This document shows, piece after piece, positions 25,401 to 40,400 of a DNA stretch of 64,000 nucleotides. Numbering within the stretch: position 1 is the stretch's first letter; every line of letters starts with the position of its first letter. A program made the translations under genes and the position numbers. The stretch is from Zerene cesonia (taxonomy: Eukaryota > Arthropoda > Insecta > Lepidoptera > Pieridae). The DNA lies in assembly GCF_012273895.1 (NCBI RefSeq), contig NC_052112.1, forward strand, positions 10,330,102 through 10,394,101. The letters run 5' to 3'. Below the pieces are notes generated by a model. It was not told the origin of the DNA. It ran no database searches and saw nothing but the letters and a program-made list of their open reading frames with translations.

Positions 25401-28400
25401 AAACAATTATGTCTTTGCCCAAAATTTCCCTGGAAATGAAACACGTCTGAGCTTTTTTAATTTAAAAAATGACCTACTTCCTTTTGTGTACACAGGATTT
25501 CATCCAGTTACAAACACAAACAGCTTCTATTGAAATATTGCGTTAAAACGTTCACTTTGTATAAGAATATAATTTTGTGTTTTGTATACATGTAAAAGAT
25601 ACATGTATACAAAGCTATAGGAGTATATATTGGCTCAAGCGTTTGTATGTTTGACCGCGTCACACTCAGGAAATACGGGACCGATTTCAAAAACTTTTTC
25701 GCTGTTGTATGTCTGGGATCCTTGAATGCTATGTATCATGTATGTACCATGCAAAGCCAGCTCGCTAGTATACTATCCTATTCTACTAACATTATAAATG
25801 CGAAAGTTTGTGAGGATGAGGAGATGTATGTATGTTTGTTACTCTTTCACGCAAAAACTGCTTAACCGATTGCAATAAAATTTGGTACGTAGATAGCTAG
25901 ACAACCGGAATAACACAAACGCTTTTTATCCTGATATTCCTACGAGATACAGACTTACGCGAATGAAACCGTGGGGTGCAGCTAGTATAATATATAACAG
26001 TAAACTACTTTGATGCAATAAATTCGAAAAGTTGTCATTAAGCTTAAATAAACGCTTATTAACAGAAAACAGGTATATACATGCACAAAAACACATTTAG
26101 AGGTTAATAGGAAAAACACAAAACGGCCATAACATAAGAATAGGTGCGTATGTGGGTATGTTTATATCTTTGGCACGCAATGTAGCGTAAACGACTTGAT
26201 GGAATATAGTAGAGAGATGTCGTTACAGTCATTGTGATTATATAAAATTGGAAAAAAATGTGGTATTTTCGGGATAAATTTTTTTATTTGGTTGAATTTT
26301 CTTTAATCAAACCTAAATAGATTAAGTTTTGTATGATTTTTTACATAGGTACCAAAATATTTCATTTGATTAAAGCCATAATATTTTTAACATTTCATAT
26401 GATAAGCCTATATTCGCAAATAGCATTTGGGTGAAATAGTTTTTTGAAATTCAATCAAGTATTTTCTGAAATTAGCGCGTCCAAACAAACAAATTCTTCA
26501 TCTTTATAAGCATGCAAGCATAGATATTATCGACTGGTGCATACAATTCAATGCCTATAACCTTTTCAAGCTCAAGTAAATCCATTCATTACAACCTTCT
26601 CACAATAAACTCTCAGTCACATAAAACAGCCACAAAATAAAGAATTTATTACCCACATAGCCAACTAAAAACACGATGACCATTTAACGTATTAGATCAA
26701 CCATATTGCTCGCTTGTCTCTTTTATTGCCGATTAGTTCTCTGATGATAAAAATAATATATCGATATTACAAAGTTGAGAGCTCCACTCACATATTAGTT
26801 TTTAGAGGTCGTTATTAGTTCGAGGTTCGAGTGTTGATTTCAACATTCGGGCATTGTTTTTCATATAGTTTCCGCTGAGTGCTCGTTGAGTTGTTGTATT
26901 AAATTTATTTGTTTATCTAACATTGAGTACTTTTGAACTTGTTGAAATTTAATTAGATTATGGATTGTTTTGAATGTACAGTGTGCAAATTAATAGTCTA
27001 TACTAATATTATAAAGCTGAAGAGTTAATTTGGTTGAACACGCTTATCTCAAGAACTTTTGGTCCGATTTGAAAAATTTCTTCAGTGGTAGATAGACCAT
27101 TTATTGAGGAAGCTTTAGAATATATAACATTAGGTAATACGTGGGTAAAACCAATTAGTTTAATATATAACTGGTTTATATTAATTTAAGATTTCACGGA
27201 AAAAGAACAAACTATGTAGAATTAATAATGTTTGTTTGTGTCTTTTCGTTAATTTCAAACTTGAAGGGAATTCAACTATAAAGATACTATATATATATAT
27301 ATATATATAATACGAAACTGAATCTGATTTAAGAAATAATTCTTTTACTAGCCTTATTATTTGCTTCTATATTTTTGACCATGACATGTTTATGCTTCTT
27401 GAAAAATCTAATCTATCTCTATAAAAAAATAAAACAGAATCAGTTGAGCAGTTTCTTGTGATGATGGAATACACATTTATTGGAAATATGCCATTTAGTA
27501 TTTATACAACAAGCCTCATAAAAGTCACGCTGTCGTTAAAATGTTGAAAACCAGCATTGTTCCTTACGCTTCATTGGCTAAACTGAGTAAATGGAAACTG
27601 CGATATTGCAAACTTGTCTTTTATTTATTACAATGAAGAATAAATAAAAAATAATAAAGCACAAAATATATTTTTATCTTCTATTTTTAATGAACTAATA
27701 ACCCTTTTTCTATGTCATAGTTAGCAATGAAGCTGGTGGGTCGCCTGATGGTAAGTGCTACCACCGCCCATGAACATTTGGAGAGGCGTAATGTCAATTG
27801 CAGACCTTACGTAACATGGTTTGCTGACTTTAAATTGGGAAAGGATTAAGACAGGATTGACAAGAGGTATAAAGGACAGGATTTGGAAGGGCAAGGAAAG
27901 TAATATGGGCCTCCTCTGCCTATATTGTAAAAAAATTCAATCACGGAAGGTGCATTTAGACGTTTATAAACTATAAATATTATGAAATATTTAAAGAATA
28001 GATGAAATTCTCTTATGAGGCGGGATTCGAATCTTAGCCAGCCATAGTACTTGTAAAATATATTTTATTACTTTCGGTTTATATGGCGGGGCACCCCACG
28101 CCATCTATTAAGATTTAACAACTATCTTTATTCCTACCATTTGTTTTAATAACTTAGAATATGCAGAAGATCTATTAAAAGGAAGATTTCATGTATTTTT
28201 ATATCGTACCTTTGCTTCTTTTATACATAATACTTCCGAGAGTGGCATATGCTATATGTACGTACGTAAACGGACGGCGGACAACTAATGTAAGATATGG
28301 AAGTACCTACAAGCTCAAATACTTTATCTTTTAATGAATTAATCACGTTAAATGTAGCGACGGACATGAAAACAAGTAAAAAATTTATACGAAAATGAAG

Positions 28401-31400
28401 AACGTTAAAAATATTATTCAAATTAAAGTAAACGCTATTTCTAACGTGGCGAAGGTGGCTATTTATACGGTCTTTTAGATTTTATGTGAAATAATTCCCT
28501 CGTATGGCGTCATTATTCACATTTAAACAGCGTTATCTCCTTAAGTGAAAAGTGTTTATATTAGATGTAACTTCATTTGGACGTATATTATAAAGCTGAA
28601 GAGTTTGTTTGTTTGGTTGAACGCTCTAAACTTAGAAACTACTAGTCCAATTTTTAAAATTGTATCAGTTTTAGATAGCCCATTCATTGAGGAAGAATTT
28701 AGGCTATATAACATCAGGTACTACGTAGGTAAAACCGCGATACAGCTAGTATAACGCCGATGTGGTGATTTCGCCATTTAAGGTATGATATGTTAAAGCT
28801 AATTTAGTACCAAGAACCTCTTTTTATAATACATACATATATATGTAGGTACATACTCATGCTTTTAAACAACCACAATCAATCATAATTATCGAACACT
28901 TCATGTTCGTGTTGAATTATTCCGCTAAAATAAAATCAAAACCACAGCCCAAATAATGTATAATTTGATCGCGCAAAAATAAAGTGTCAGGTCTCATAAG
29001 ATACCCTTGTTTCTAGGGCAATTGTCGGCACATTCCGTCCAAGATTACGCATTAAACGCTCAGATAAAGATGAAGTATAAAAAGTAAGTGTGGACGTCCC
29101 CACGTCCTAAGAGCGATGGCCGCGGGACGCCATTTCATTAAAGTCCCCATTTACCAAAATGGCGTCGCATGGCCGCAAGCCCGCGTTTTATTTTTCTTTG
29201 TCGGTAAGTGAGTGGACCGCAGTGGCATTAACGAACCTTGTTTGATGTTGGATGTGTGTATTTTTCATTGTTATTTTCTTATAAACAATTGTTTAGGAAG
29301 CAAAATTGATTGTTTGTTATGAAAACTCAAAACATTAACGGCAAATCGTAAAACTCAAAAGTCATTCAAAAGTGAATGAAGTAGAATTCCAATAGAAAAA
29401 TAAATGTTTGAGTTTTTAATACGCAGAAATATATTTTTTGTACACTACAATTCTAGACAAAATGTAGAAAAAATTAAGAGTTATCTTTTTGATATATGCG
29501 GCTTCAACCGCGTTGCCTCATCCTTCACAAATTTATAAAAACATTCATTTTTCTAGAGAAAACAAAAATTGGCGCAGAGATTTTATCGCAAGCACAATAC
29601 TGATAAAAGCGATTGAGGACTTTGTTTTATAATCTGTAGTATAATGTACGAAAATATGCAGGTGTTTAAAAGAAAACATAATGTCTTAAATGATTTTCCC
29701 GACTTATTAACTAAGCTGGTGGATTTATTTTGAATTACATTTGCAAAATATAGGCAATGTAATAAAATACATAAAATGAAATAAAATAAAATATTATTCC
29801 TTTATATCACTATATNNNNNNNNNNNNNNNNNNNNNNNNNNNNNNNNNNNNNNNNNNNNNNNNNNNNNNNNNNNNNNNNNNNNNNNNNNNNNNNNNNNNN
29901 NNNNNNNNNNNNNNNNNNNNNNNNNNNNNNNNNNNNNNNNNNNNNNNNNNNNNNNNNNNNNNNNNNNNNNNNNNNNNNNNNNNNNNNNNNNNNNNNNNNN
30001 NNNNNNNNNNNNNNNNNNNNNNNNNNNNNNNNNNNNNNNNNNNNNNNNNNNNNNNNNNNNNNNNNNNNNNNNNNNNNNNNNNNNNNNNNNNNNNNNNNNN
30101 NNNNNNNNNNNNNNNNNNNNNNNNNNNNNNNNNNNNNNNNNNNNNNNNNNNNNNNNNNNNNNNNNNNNNNNNNNNNNNNNNNNNNNNNNNNNNNNNNNNN
30201 NNNNNNNNNNNNNNNNNNNNNNNNNNNNNNNNNNNNNNNNNNNNNNNNNNNNNNNNNNNNNNNNNNNNNNNNNNNNNNNNNNNNNNNNNNNNNNNNNNNN
30301 NNNNNNNNNNNNNNNNNNNNNNNNNNNNNNNNNNNNNNNNNNNNNNNNNNNNNNNNNNNNNNNNNNNNNNNNNNNNNNNNNNNNNNNNNNNNNNNNNNNN
30401 NNNNNNNNNNNNNNNNNNNNNNNNNNNNNNNNNNNNNNNNNNNNNNNNNNNNNNNNNNNNNNNNNNNNNNNNNNNNNNNNNNNNNNNNNNNNNNNNNNNN
30501 NNNNNNNNNNNNNNNNNNNNNNNNNNNNNNNNNNNNNNNNNNNNNNNNNNNNNNNNNNNNNNNNNNNNNNNNNNNNNNNNNNNNNNNNNNNNNNNNNNNN
30601 NNNNNNNNNNNNNNNNNNNNNNNNNNNNNNNNNNNNNNNNNNNNNNNNNNNNNNNNNNNNNNNNNNNNNNNNNNNNNNNNNNNNNNNNNNNNNNNNNNNN
30701 NNNNNNNNNNNNNNNNNNNNNNNNNNNNNNNNNNNNNNNNNNNNNNNNNNNNNNNNNNNNNNNNNNNNNNNNNNNNNNNNNNNNNNNNNNNNNNNNNNNN
30801 NNNNNNNNNNNNNNNTAAATGTTATTTGCAGTTAACAATTTTCTTTTTTCTTTATTACAATATTTATGGCAAGACTAGGTATATATAAAATTCCCGTGTC
30901 ACATATTAGTAACCATACTCCTCCGAAACGGCTAGATCGATTCTCTCGAAATTTTCTGTACATGTCGGGAAGGTCTGAGAGCAGGCAATATCAATCTTCA
31001 ATCAATCAATCAAAATTTTTATAACCCTAAATGATAAGAAAAAGGCGGAACAGCGTGTGCCGGGTCAGCTAGTTTTAATATAAAAAGCAAAAATGCATCT
31101 CTGCAATAAACACCAATAAACACCTATTCAGACCATACTAAGAAGCTGACGCTAGTCCAAAAGCATTTAAGGCAATGCACACGCGATCACCATCAAATCT
31201 GTTTAAATTGGATATTATCTGATTCAAGCCATTTATAATCCAGATCCAAGCAAATTACGCCTAAATAGCATATAAATTATCCCATTACATATCTCGATAT
31301 ATAGTCGGAGTTCATGAATCGCTTTTCAGCAAACGTGAGTGAGGTAGACATATTATTACAATAAACGGATCAACCTTTTCTTAACAATTGTTAGTCCACT

Positions 31401-34400
31401 AGCGTGAAGTTTAGGGCGGCAAAACCTCAATAAGTATATCGACAATGTATTGAGACGAATTTATTATTGTATCTTTTGGGGTTTGAATTGTGTAGTCAAT
31501 GTAGGTATAGCAATTGTAGCGACAAATTTCTAAATCGCGCAAGCAAAATTTTCTCGCTACAACATATAAACAACTTTCCAACATTCAATCGGAGCCGTGC
31601 ATGCCGGCCAGTCGAGGAATTCCACCTTCCTTCCTCAACAGTGGTGACCCCGACGTGATTATGTGATAAGGAATTTGTTTGACTGTGTTTGAAGCAATTC
31701 TATTAAAATACTGTTAGATTAAATATCCCTACTAGTATTATAAATTTGAAAGTAGCCATCTGTCTGTTTGTATCTTCCTCACGTCTAAGCCACTAAACGG
31801 ATTTGGATTAAATTTGGTAAAGAGATAGTTTAAAACAGGAGAAAGAACATAGAATACTGTTTTTATCTCGATAATCCCAAAGAAACGGGAACAACGCGGC
31901 AGAAACCTCAAACTATCTATTTTTCCCTCTGACTACGCGCACAGAAAACTACTTTACTAAATATGGGTAAATTATTCCCATCAAAGCCTACATTTATAAA
32001 ATATTAGGATGAAAACAACCGCCTCAAGGTTGGCTTTTATTTAGAATAACGTTTCATTTTGCCCCTCAAGGCCATTCGTACCCCAAATGAAGCAAAGTTA
32101 AACCAGTGTATGAATAAATTATATTTTTAGTATTTGCACGCCGGTTTTTATTTGATTTTTCTGTGGGTTTAGTGAACTTTTTATAAATATACACTGAAAC
32201 GTAGCATTATTTTGTAGTGCCTTTTGCTAAAACATGAAATCTTGTAAATTCTATACTATACTATCTGGCTAAATTTGGCCCAATGATAATTATGATGATG
32301 ATTAATTTACAATTCCCTCCAGCAGGTGTACGCGACGCTGTGGCCAGGTACCCTGTACTGGTATTCGTTCATGGAGAGAGCTATGAATGGAGCTCTGGTA
32401 ACCCCTACGATGGCACTGTACTTGCATCATACACTGGCCTTGTAGTAGTGACCATAAACTATAGATTGGGGATACTTGGTGAGTAACAATAGTCCTTTAT
32501 AATCTTAAATCTTATAGTATTCACAGGTGATTATAAAGTCTGCATTGTATGTATATACAACCTCTTTGTTTAATGGTGGAATTAAAAACAAACTATATAG
32601 TATTGAGAATTCTTGATACTTTTCGATAAATGATCTAACCAAAAATATATATAGATATATGAATTGTTCTAATAGTGTGTTCGGTGTAATTCATATGATA
32701 AATTGCTCTGTGTATTATAAATCCTATTCAAAACATGTTCCTTTGTATACTTTCTTACTTCCCTTGCATATGTATACTGAAATACATAGTACCTGGATGG
32801 CCGAGCTTTGCTCGGTACTTTTTTTTTTAACTTTAATTATTCGCCAAAAAAATAGTATTATTATTCGCCAATAGATGTCAGGAAGAGTCATAATAAATTG
32901 GGACTACTCAAACGCCTCCTGTTTGTTAAAAAAGTAAGTTTAAGTCGATAAAACACGAATATGACATTTTCTAAAAAAGACTCCTAGCTAGATCGATTTA
33001 TCGCCCCCGAAACCCCCTATATACTAAATTTCATGAAAATCGTTGGAGCCGATTCCGAGATTCCAATTATATATCTATATATATAAAATTCTCGTGTCAC
33101 AGTTTTCGTTGCCATACTCCTCCGAAACGGCTTGACCGATTCCTCTGAAATTTGGTAAGCATATTGGGTAGGTCTGAGAATCGGCCAACATCTATTTTTT
33201 ATCCCGATATTCCTACGGGATACGGTCTTACGCGGGTGAAACCGCGGGGCGCAGCTAGTATATATATATATATATATATATGTATACAAGAATTGCTCGT
33301 TTAAAGATATAAGATAACATCAAGTTCAAACTCCCTCGTTCAGACATTAACAAAACCAGCAATATCGTCGAAACTCCATTCCATTTCTTGATGGATTTAC
33401 AAATACTTAATATCCACAATGCATGGCCAAACGGAATTGGCAACTAGCACCAATTGCGTTTGCAAATCTTCATCACCACCTAATCACTACATCGCGTGTT
33501 TCGATCCCATAACCCTCGGAATGACTGTCTTTATTGCTGTAATCATTGGTTTTTGTAAACACATTTACTGACAGGCCTTGTGCGATTGGGGAGGTATTTT
33601 CTATTGAAAACACGAGTAGAGGTAATCGTGGTAGATTGGATCGAAGCAAGGCAAGGGTCTTGAAATACATATAAATTTTCATAGAATGTTGATGAATGTT
33701 TTATAATTTACTGAAAGAATTTAATTGCTCCACATTCAGTTCATTCAGTTCTTTTATGAAGTAGGTAGAATATGGGGAAAAGAAAGTAGGTATATATTTT
33801 GAATGACATTTGACTAATTGATTTTCTTTTTGTTTAGAATTGTTTTAAGAGCTAATAGCAGTATTTCCAAATGAAACCAAGCGAAGCGAAGACAATATTT
33901 TACTTATATATACTTTTATAGTTACATTATATAAAAAGGCATTTATACAAAATAATTAATAAATCCGACTCATAAATTAGTTAAAACAGAAAATCTTCAA
34001 CATCCAAGAATGTCTCGAAAAACAATATTTTTGCAAAACTTTTTACAAACTCCGCCGACTTTGAAAGTTATCTACAGCGTACCTAATAGTCATTATTGTT
34101 ACGATCGATACAAATGGATTTTAGAATATTCTGGAAGTGGTTTAGATATAAGTACAATAAGAGAAGGCAAATACAATATTTAAATGAAGGGAAAACCTAA
34201 GGTGCTTATTTAGCACAAAAACTCGTGGAACGTAAAAAAACATTAATAGAAGACTGCAAATAACGTTACTTATAAATTTAATGTTATTTAGTATAATTTA
34301 TCAACAATAGGTTTTTTTAGTGTACTTTATCAACAATAGGTTTTCTATGCATTTAGCTCTCAAAATGTCTATCCTCCACCAACTTCAAAAAAGAGGAGGA

Positions 34401-37400
34401 TTTTTTGGGTCTGTTACCTCAAAACTTTTTAACCTTTGTGAAACGATTTTCATAACTTTTTTCTTTGAAAGCTCGTTGGTGTAGTTCTGACAATTTAAAG
34501 GGGGTTCTGTTTTTAGCTAATAATAATAGTTGCTAAACAAACCCGCTTAGTTATTTCACTTTAACATTGGTAAATGATAAGGGCAAATTCAATTAAAAAT
34601 CTATAGTAAAAATAAATTCGATTTACAACAGACTGCAATTAATGTCCTGAACAAAATAATAACTGGGAATTTATATTTTTCATTTTCAAAGAAGAACTAA
34701 CAGACGCGTCGTCTGATGATAAGCGACAATCTCTGCAAGTGTTCATAGCGATTATTTAGAGATGAGTTACCAATATAAAATGCCATCGAGATCCCAAGAT
34801 TTATTTTAAAACAATTGTAAAATAATAACGTATTTTACAAAAGTCCTACCTATAATGTTTAAGTGACATATGAAGCTGAAGAGTTTGCTTGTCTCATTGA
34901 TTGCGTTAATCTCCAGAACTAATGGATTTAAAATATTCTACAGGTAACGGAGCGTCACCCTGTGGATTGATATTTACTGTATTATTATACATACACCCGT
35001 ATATTTTGTAAAAATACAACCAGACGCAACGTCTATATACAGTTAGAGACATGTGTGTTGCCAGCCTTTGAGAACATGATATGCCCTTTCTTGATGGTAT
35101 CCCCGTCAATGTAATGATGACGTTTCATTGTTTTTAGGATATTTCGTGCGAACAATATGTACGCGCTCTCATTGTCCGATAACAGTATCACGACAAAAAT
35201 ATTAATGAAAAGCGACGCTACTCAATTATAACAAATACCTCCCGCTGAGCCGTGCCTAAAATCATCTCTCATCAGAGAGTAAACATCTAACAGGAATTAA
35301 CTTTTCGCAATTCTAACAATTTGGTATCCAAAGAGCTCAAACGGCACTTAAAGTCATTTACTCGAAATTAAATTGCCAGTAAACACGACACCTAATTCCG
35401 AAAACGTGGAGACATTGAATTTAACACGTCCAAAGTGGCCCTTAACATGAAGGAAATGTTTTTCTGTGAATATTAATCTTTTTTACTTCAAATTGTTATC
35501 CGTTTATGGTGATATGTAAACAAGCAAGTAGCGTTGTGTTGGTGTGATGTTTTTGGTGTCCAAACAACCCACTTCGGGAGTGGCATACTCTTCTGCTTCT
35601 AGACAAGAGAAGTATATATTAAAGTCAGAATCCGCTTTAGGATAAATTTTTTTCAATATTTATCTTAGTATATTTTCTTGTGTTTGATTTCACGCGAGTA
35701 TTATACATTTAGAAATTAAAAACTTTTAACGGATTTTAAACGCGATTTATTCATTATATTATTAACCCGACGTTTCGAACACTTTACATAGAGACATACA
35801 GTAGTTAAAATATTTATCTTTTTCAAATATAGTAAAGGCGTCAAAAGTACCGTACTAAAGTAACTTCAAAAACGATGTTTTTTTTTTGTTTTATTATGAG
35901 CAAGCATTAAAATTCTTTTAATGTATCAGTTTATTTTTTTTTTCATTATAAAACTCCTTCACTTTTAGTATATTTGTTTTCATCGTTGTAATTTTGTTGT
36001 TTGTAATAAACTAGTTTGATCCAACAGCTTCACTATCGAGGTACAAAAACAATATCTATCTATATAATCTGCATCTGTACCAAGTTTCATACAGATCCGT
36101 TCAACTGCTTTTGGGTGACAGACTTACAAACATACGTCCACAATTATTCAAACTTTTTTGTTTATAATACTTGTAAGATAAACATCACAAATATGTAAAT
36201 ATATATTATGTATATAAAATAACAACTGATAATACAGATTAAGATTAATAAACATGTAAAAAAGGAATTCCTAACGCATAAGCTATTTATTAAAATTAAA
36301 TATATCCTTTCGATACTACACTTACTCGGGACGTCGGTTAAAAACGTAAGAAAACGCAACATTATTCATGTTCAAGCATAACTTATAAAATAACCTCGAT
36401 CTACATATTGCAGCGTGCGTCAAAAATGTTTGAACAAACAAATGAATATTTATGAGGAAGACATCCGACGAAGCGTAGAAAAACTAGTATGAAAAAATGG
36501 TGAAATCTTATGTCCGATTTAAATTTATAAAACTTAAAACGCTTTTTATTCAAGTAGGCTGTGTACAAGTACTCAAATCAAAGAGATACTACTGTTGAGA
36601 GGCGCCGAGTTTTGCACTCAGTAGAATATGGTATTAAAATTATTCAGAGGTCACATTATGTTGGAATATTGTGCAATGTTTTTTAGTTATTTTGCAATTT
36701 TAACCGGCTATAGTGCATATAACCCTGATGAAGAACGACTGTAAATTAAAATAAAATAATTATTTTCCTCTAATTGCCCTCTTTTATCATAATAATAAAG
36801 TGATAGTATATTTTGTTAAATTATGTATTTGTGTTACAGTTAAAACCCGTTTTCCCCAGTTAAAAGTAGTTGTGCTGGAAAAATTTGATTTATTTTTAAC
36901 AGTGTTTCAAGCAATAATACAAAATTACAGCTGGATTGGAATTTTTGTACTTTTGCATGTCTTAATTGATCCGACTGTAACTCGTAAATGTTTATAGAAA
37001 AGCATAGATGACAAGCGTTTGCTATTTGTCTACTCCTGTATTTCGTCCTCATTGATGGCTATTTGTTCTTCAAAATATGTAATTAATTTAAAATTCCGAA
37101 TTGTATAGAAGCATGGCATTTTTATACCGATACGCCCGACATAAATAAAATATTATCCCTCATCTACAATTAGCATCGATCGTCGATTATTATATATTTT
37201 CGATCGATCTTTGCACGCTCATGTGATATAACAGCTCATATTATAACAAGAATTCGATTGGTTATTGACAAGCTTTTCTCAGAACATGGATTGCTAGAAC
37301 AATCTATGATAACAGTAACCTCAGGAGCTAGTTTGTGTAGTTTTTATTAACAGAACTAAACTAAACATTGCTATCTTCTAGCCATTCTTTGATAAAATTA

Positions 37401-40400
37401 TTATTATACATTATGTACAATTAAAAGAGACAAGCTGTGCCTATCGCTAGCTGTTATTTCAATAAATATTTGAAATCGAGTTTGAAAAACGGCGTCAATT
37501 TCAAATTTGGAACTGAAAAAAGAATCATCCAAATATTGCGTTGTTTCTAGAAAAATGTCCAATTTTAAATTAAGAATTTCCATTTTTGAGCATCAAGCTT
37601 AACTAACTGTCATGACGGAGTCAAGGCACAAAACGCCCATTCGATCAGCTTATTACAATTCTGAAATTGTTTTCAATCGAAGCATGAATATTAATTTGCA
37701 CAAAGTTGTCGGCGCAATTTCCTCACTGAATTTGTATTTATTACCAGCAAGTAATTGAATATTTCCGCTCGAACCTTCTCAATAATTTCATTAATAAAAT
37801 TATGACATGATATAAATTAGTCGAGAACAGTTAACTGTTTAATCTGTTATGATTTGTTTACTTTTATTAAAAGTGTTTAAATATTGCTCGCTATAAATTC
37901 GATGAAAATAAGACACCTTATCGCGCGTTTCACTTACGTATCAAGACTTTAATAATGAAATAATATTAATTAATTGTTTAAGTTCTATAATGTTTTCTAG
38001 CTGAAGAATTGTCTTCAAACAATTTAATGTACTACGTATTTATAATCTACTCTTACTGAATATAGAGATTGAGAGATTATTAAGTAAATTGTATAAGTGA
38101 AATCAGATGTTTGTTAATTTTTATCACTTAAAAATACAAAAGCTTTTGCATATGTAAATATTGAATATTTACTTTAAATTCATAGCTTATATGGAAACGT
38201 CCTTTTGGAACAAAACTTCAGCATGCAATTGAATTTCTTGATAAAATTAACTTGTATCTCAAAGAATCTCTAGACGGGCATCCCTTTGACATGGCATAAG
38301 TTATCCAAAACTTCGCATAGCTGACAAAATTCGAGGGAAGACTCAGAAATTCCAGGTATTCATGTGGGCGAAATATTTTAAGTGTCCTTGCGTGAGCTGT
38401 TTTTATTAATTTAGCTGAAAGGAGGAATTTCATAAGCTATAAGAAATATTGCTAAACTTTAGGCCTTTTTAAAGGTTATGTGTTGTAGGAAAATTTTAAT
38501 GTAGGTACATTTTATTTTAGGTAATATCTATATTTATACATGAGAATGTTAATGCTGTCAGAATGTTGATTGAGAATAATGGATGTATTACCTGGTGAAA
38601 AATAAGAGTCCAATAATACAAACTTAATGGTGCAGTTGCATTTATTATAAACTTGGAGGCTTAGACACAATTTACTTGCACTATAGTTGTGTGAGTTTAG
38701 AACTGTATGGACTCAGAACTGATACTACTACATGATACAAATTAAAAAAAAAAACATAAAGTGAAGACAAATCGGGGACACAATCGACCTATATTCGAAT
38801 GTTGATACACTAATAAATATCATAAAAAATTTGATAACATATGCTGCAGAAATTGAAAAATCTTTTTGAAAGCCCCGTTTCCTTTTCCTCACCCTACCCA
38901 GTCCGTTCCATCTTTCCATATCCCTTATTACTTAAAAGCGAACAACGCATCTCAGAGGCATGGGCGGTGGTGATCGCTTACCATCAGGCGAACCATCAGT
39001 TCAGTTGCCCGCTATAGCATAAAAAAAAGAAGAAACAATTGTAGATATATCTATTATATAAACCGCATAGTAATCATGCTTCAAATTTAGAAGCAATCTG
39101 GTCTGTGGTTTTGGTAGACCGGTGTGATCCATTTCATGATGGAGCATGGTCAATGTTCTGTATTATACAAATAACGCTGTAAATACCATTAATTTAAACA
39201 GCTCCCATTTGTCAAGCGTCTGCATTAATAATATTTTTGCAGAACATTACAGTCTTCGTTTAAAATAAACAACTGTAGTTACACAATGGCTTACGTTTTG
39301 CTTTAATGGATATTTCCGTGAAAGCTATGCCAATATTATTTACCATTTTTTGTGAGATGTGTGATTAATGTATCTTTACTGATTTTGAAATTATTTTTTA
39401 AGTTTTTGTTGATTGCGGTGCTTGACTAGCTTAGATAACTTTAATGATTGAATTTAATGATTATTTGATTGGAGTGGTACACAGTGAGAAAGAGTAAATA
39501 AAGAAGTAAAAAAATAAAAAAGTACACAGAAAAAAATGGAACAAGAAAAAACACACTATTGTCCCGCTACAATCCAAAAAAGTACCTTTTTGGATTGTAT
39601 TACTACTCGCCACCTCTAAATAGGTTGCACTAAAATCATATAAGCATACGTTATATTATTATCGTTACATTAGGAATTTTTAGGTGAAAGAATAACAAAT
39701 TTCCATCCATACACACTATCGGGATTATTATATTAGTACAAAAGGTAAATACATAAACTCAAATTCAAACACCATATGCTTCCTATGGTTTTGCAAATTA
39801 TACTGAGAAAACTCACTATTAATAAATGCGCTACTAAAATTTACTCCAGAAATAAAACCTCACTCCCAGACCGCGTCTAAATATTTTTCTTCTTTATCAA
39901 GCATTAAAGAGATAGCCATAAAACATTTTCATAAAGCGCAATCCAGCGGAAATTAAAATCTTCCCAAGGTACTGTGTTAATGGTTTGACTTTAAATCCGT
40001 GACCTGAATGCAACAGATTCGATTCCACTGTCGAATATTAACTATGTAGCAATTTGACATTTGACACAAGTTATATTATGATGTTTCTACATCATAATCA
40101 CTTGTCGCGAGATTCAAGTACTCTCATTTACTTGGTTTGAATTATTATATTATAATTTAAAGATAATATGAAATTGTTCACAACGACATATTTTAATTGC
40201 TTGTATAATCATATTAATTTTTTTAGAACTAGACCAAATTTAAATGGGATCCTGTAATCCCTGTGGAAGGGCACTAGCTTTCAAATAAAAAAAAAATTAA
40301 AATCGGTTGAACCAATCGAAAGTATTAATGTAGCAAATTCAAAAAAATACAGTCAAATTGATAACCTCCTGACAACAACAACACACAACTCCTGACAATA

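Larger units (their letters stand above)
16429..32325 (+). other. Neuroligin intron 1 (15.9 kb)
   Basis: GT-AG intron in phase 1, including two 1000-N gaps. Contents: a possible TIR element at 17861-18161, a full-length SINE in reverse at 22763-23069, Helitron copies near 19.0, 22.3, 23.8, 25.8, 27.0, 28.6, 30.9 and 31.7 kb, an L-family repeat at 27715, and non-repeat islands at 17145-17290, 20160-20350 and 28976-29245. The protein is continuous across it, so no coding exon need be hidden in the gaps. Confidence 0.9.
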
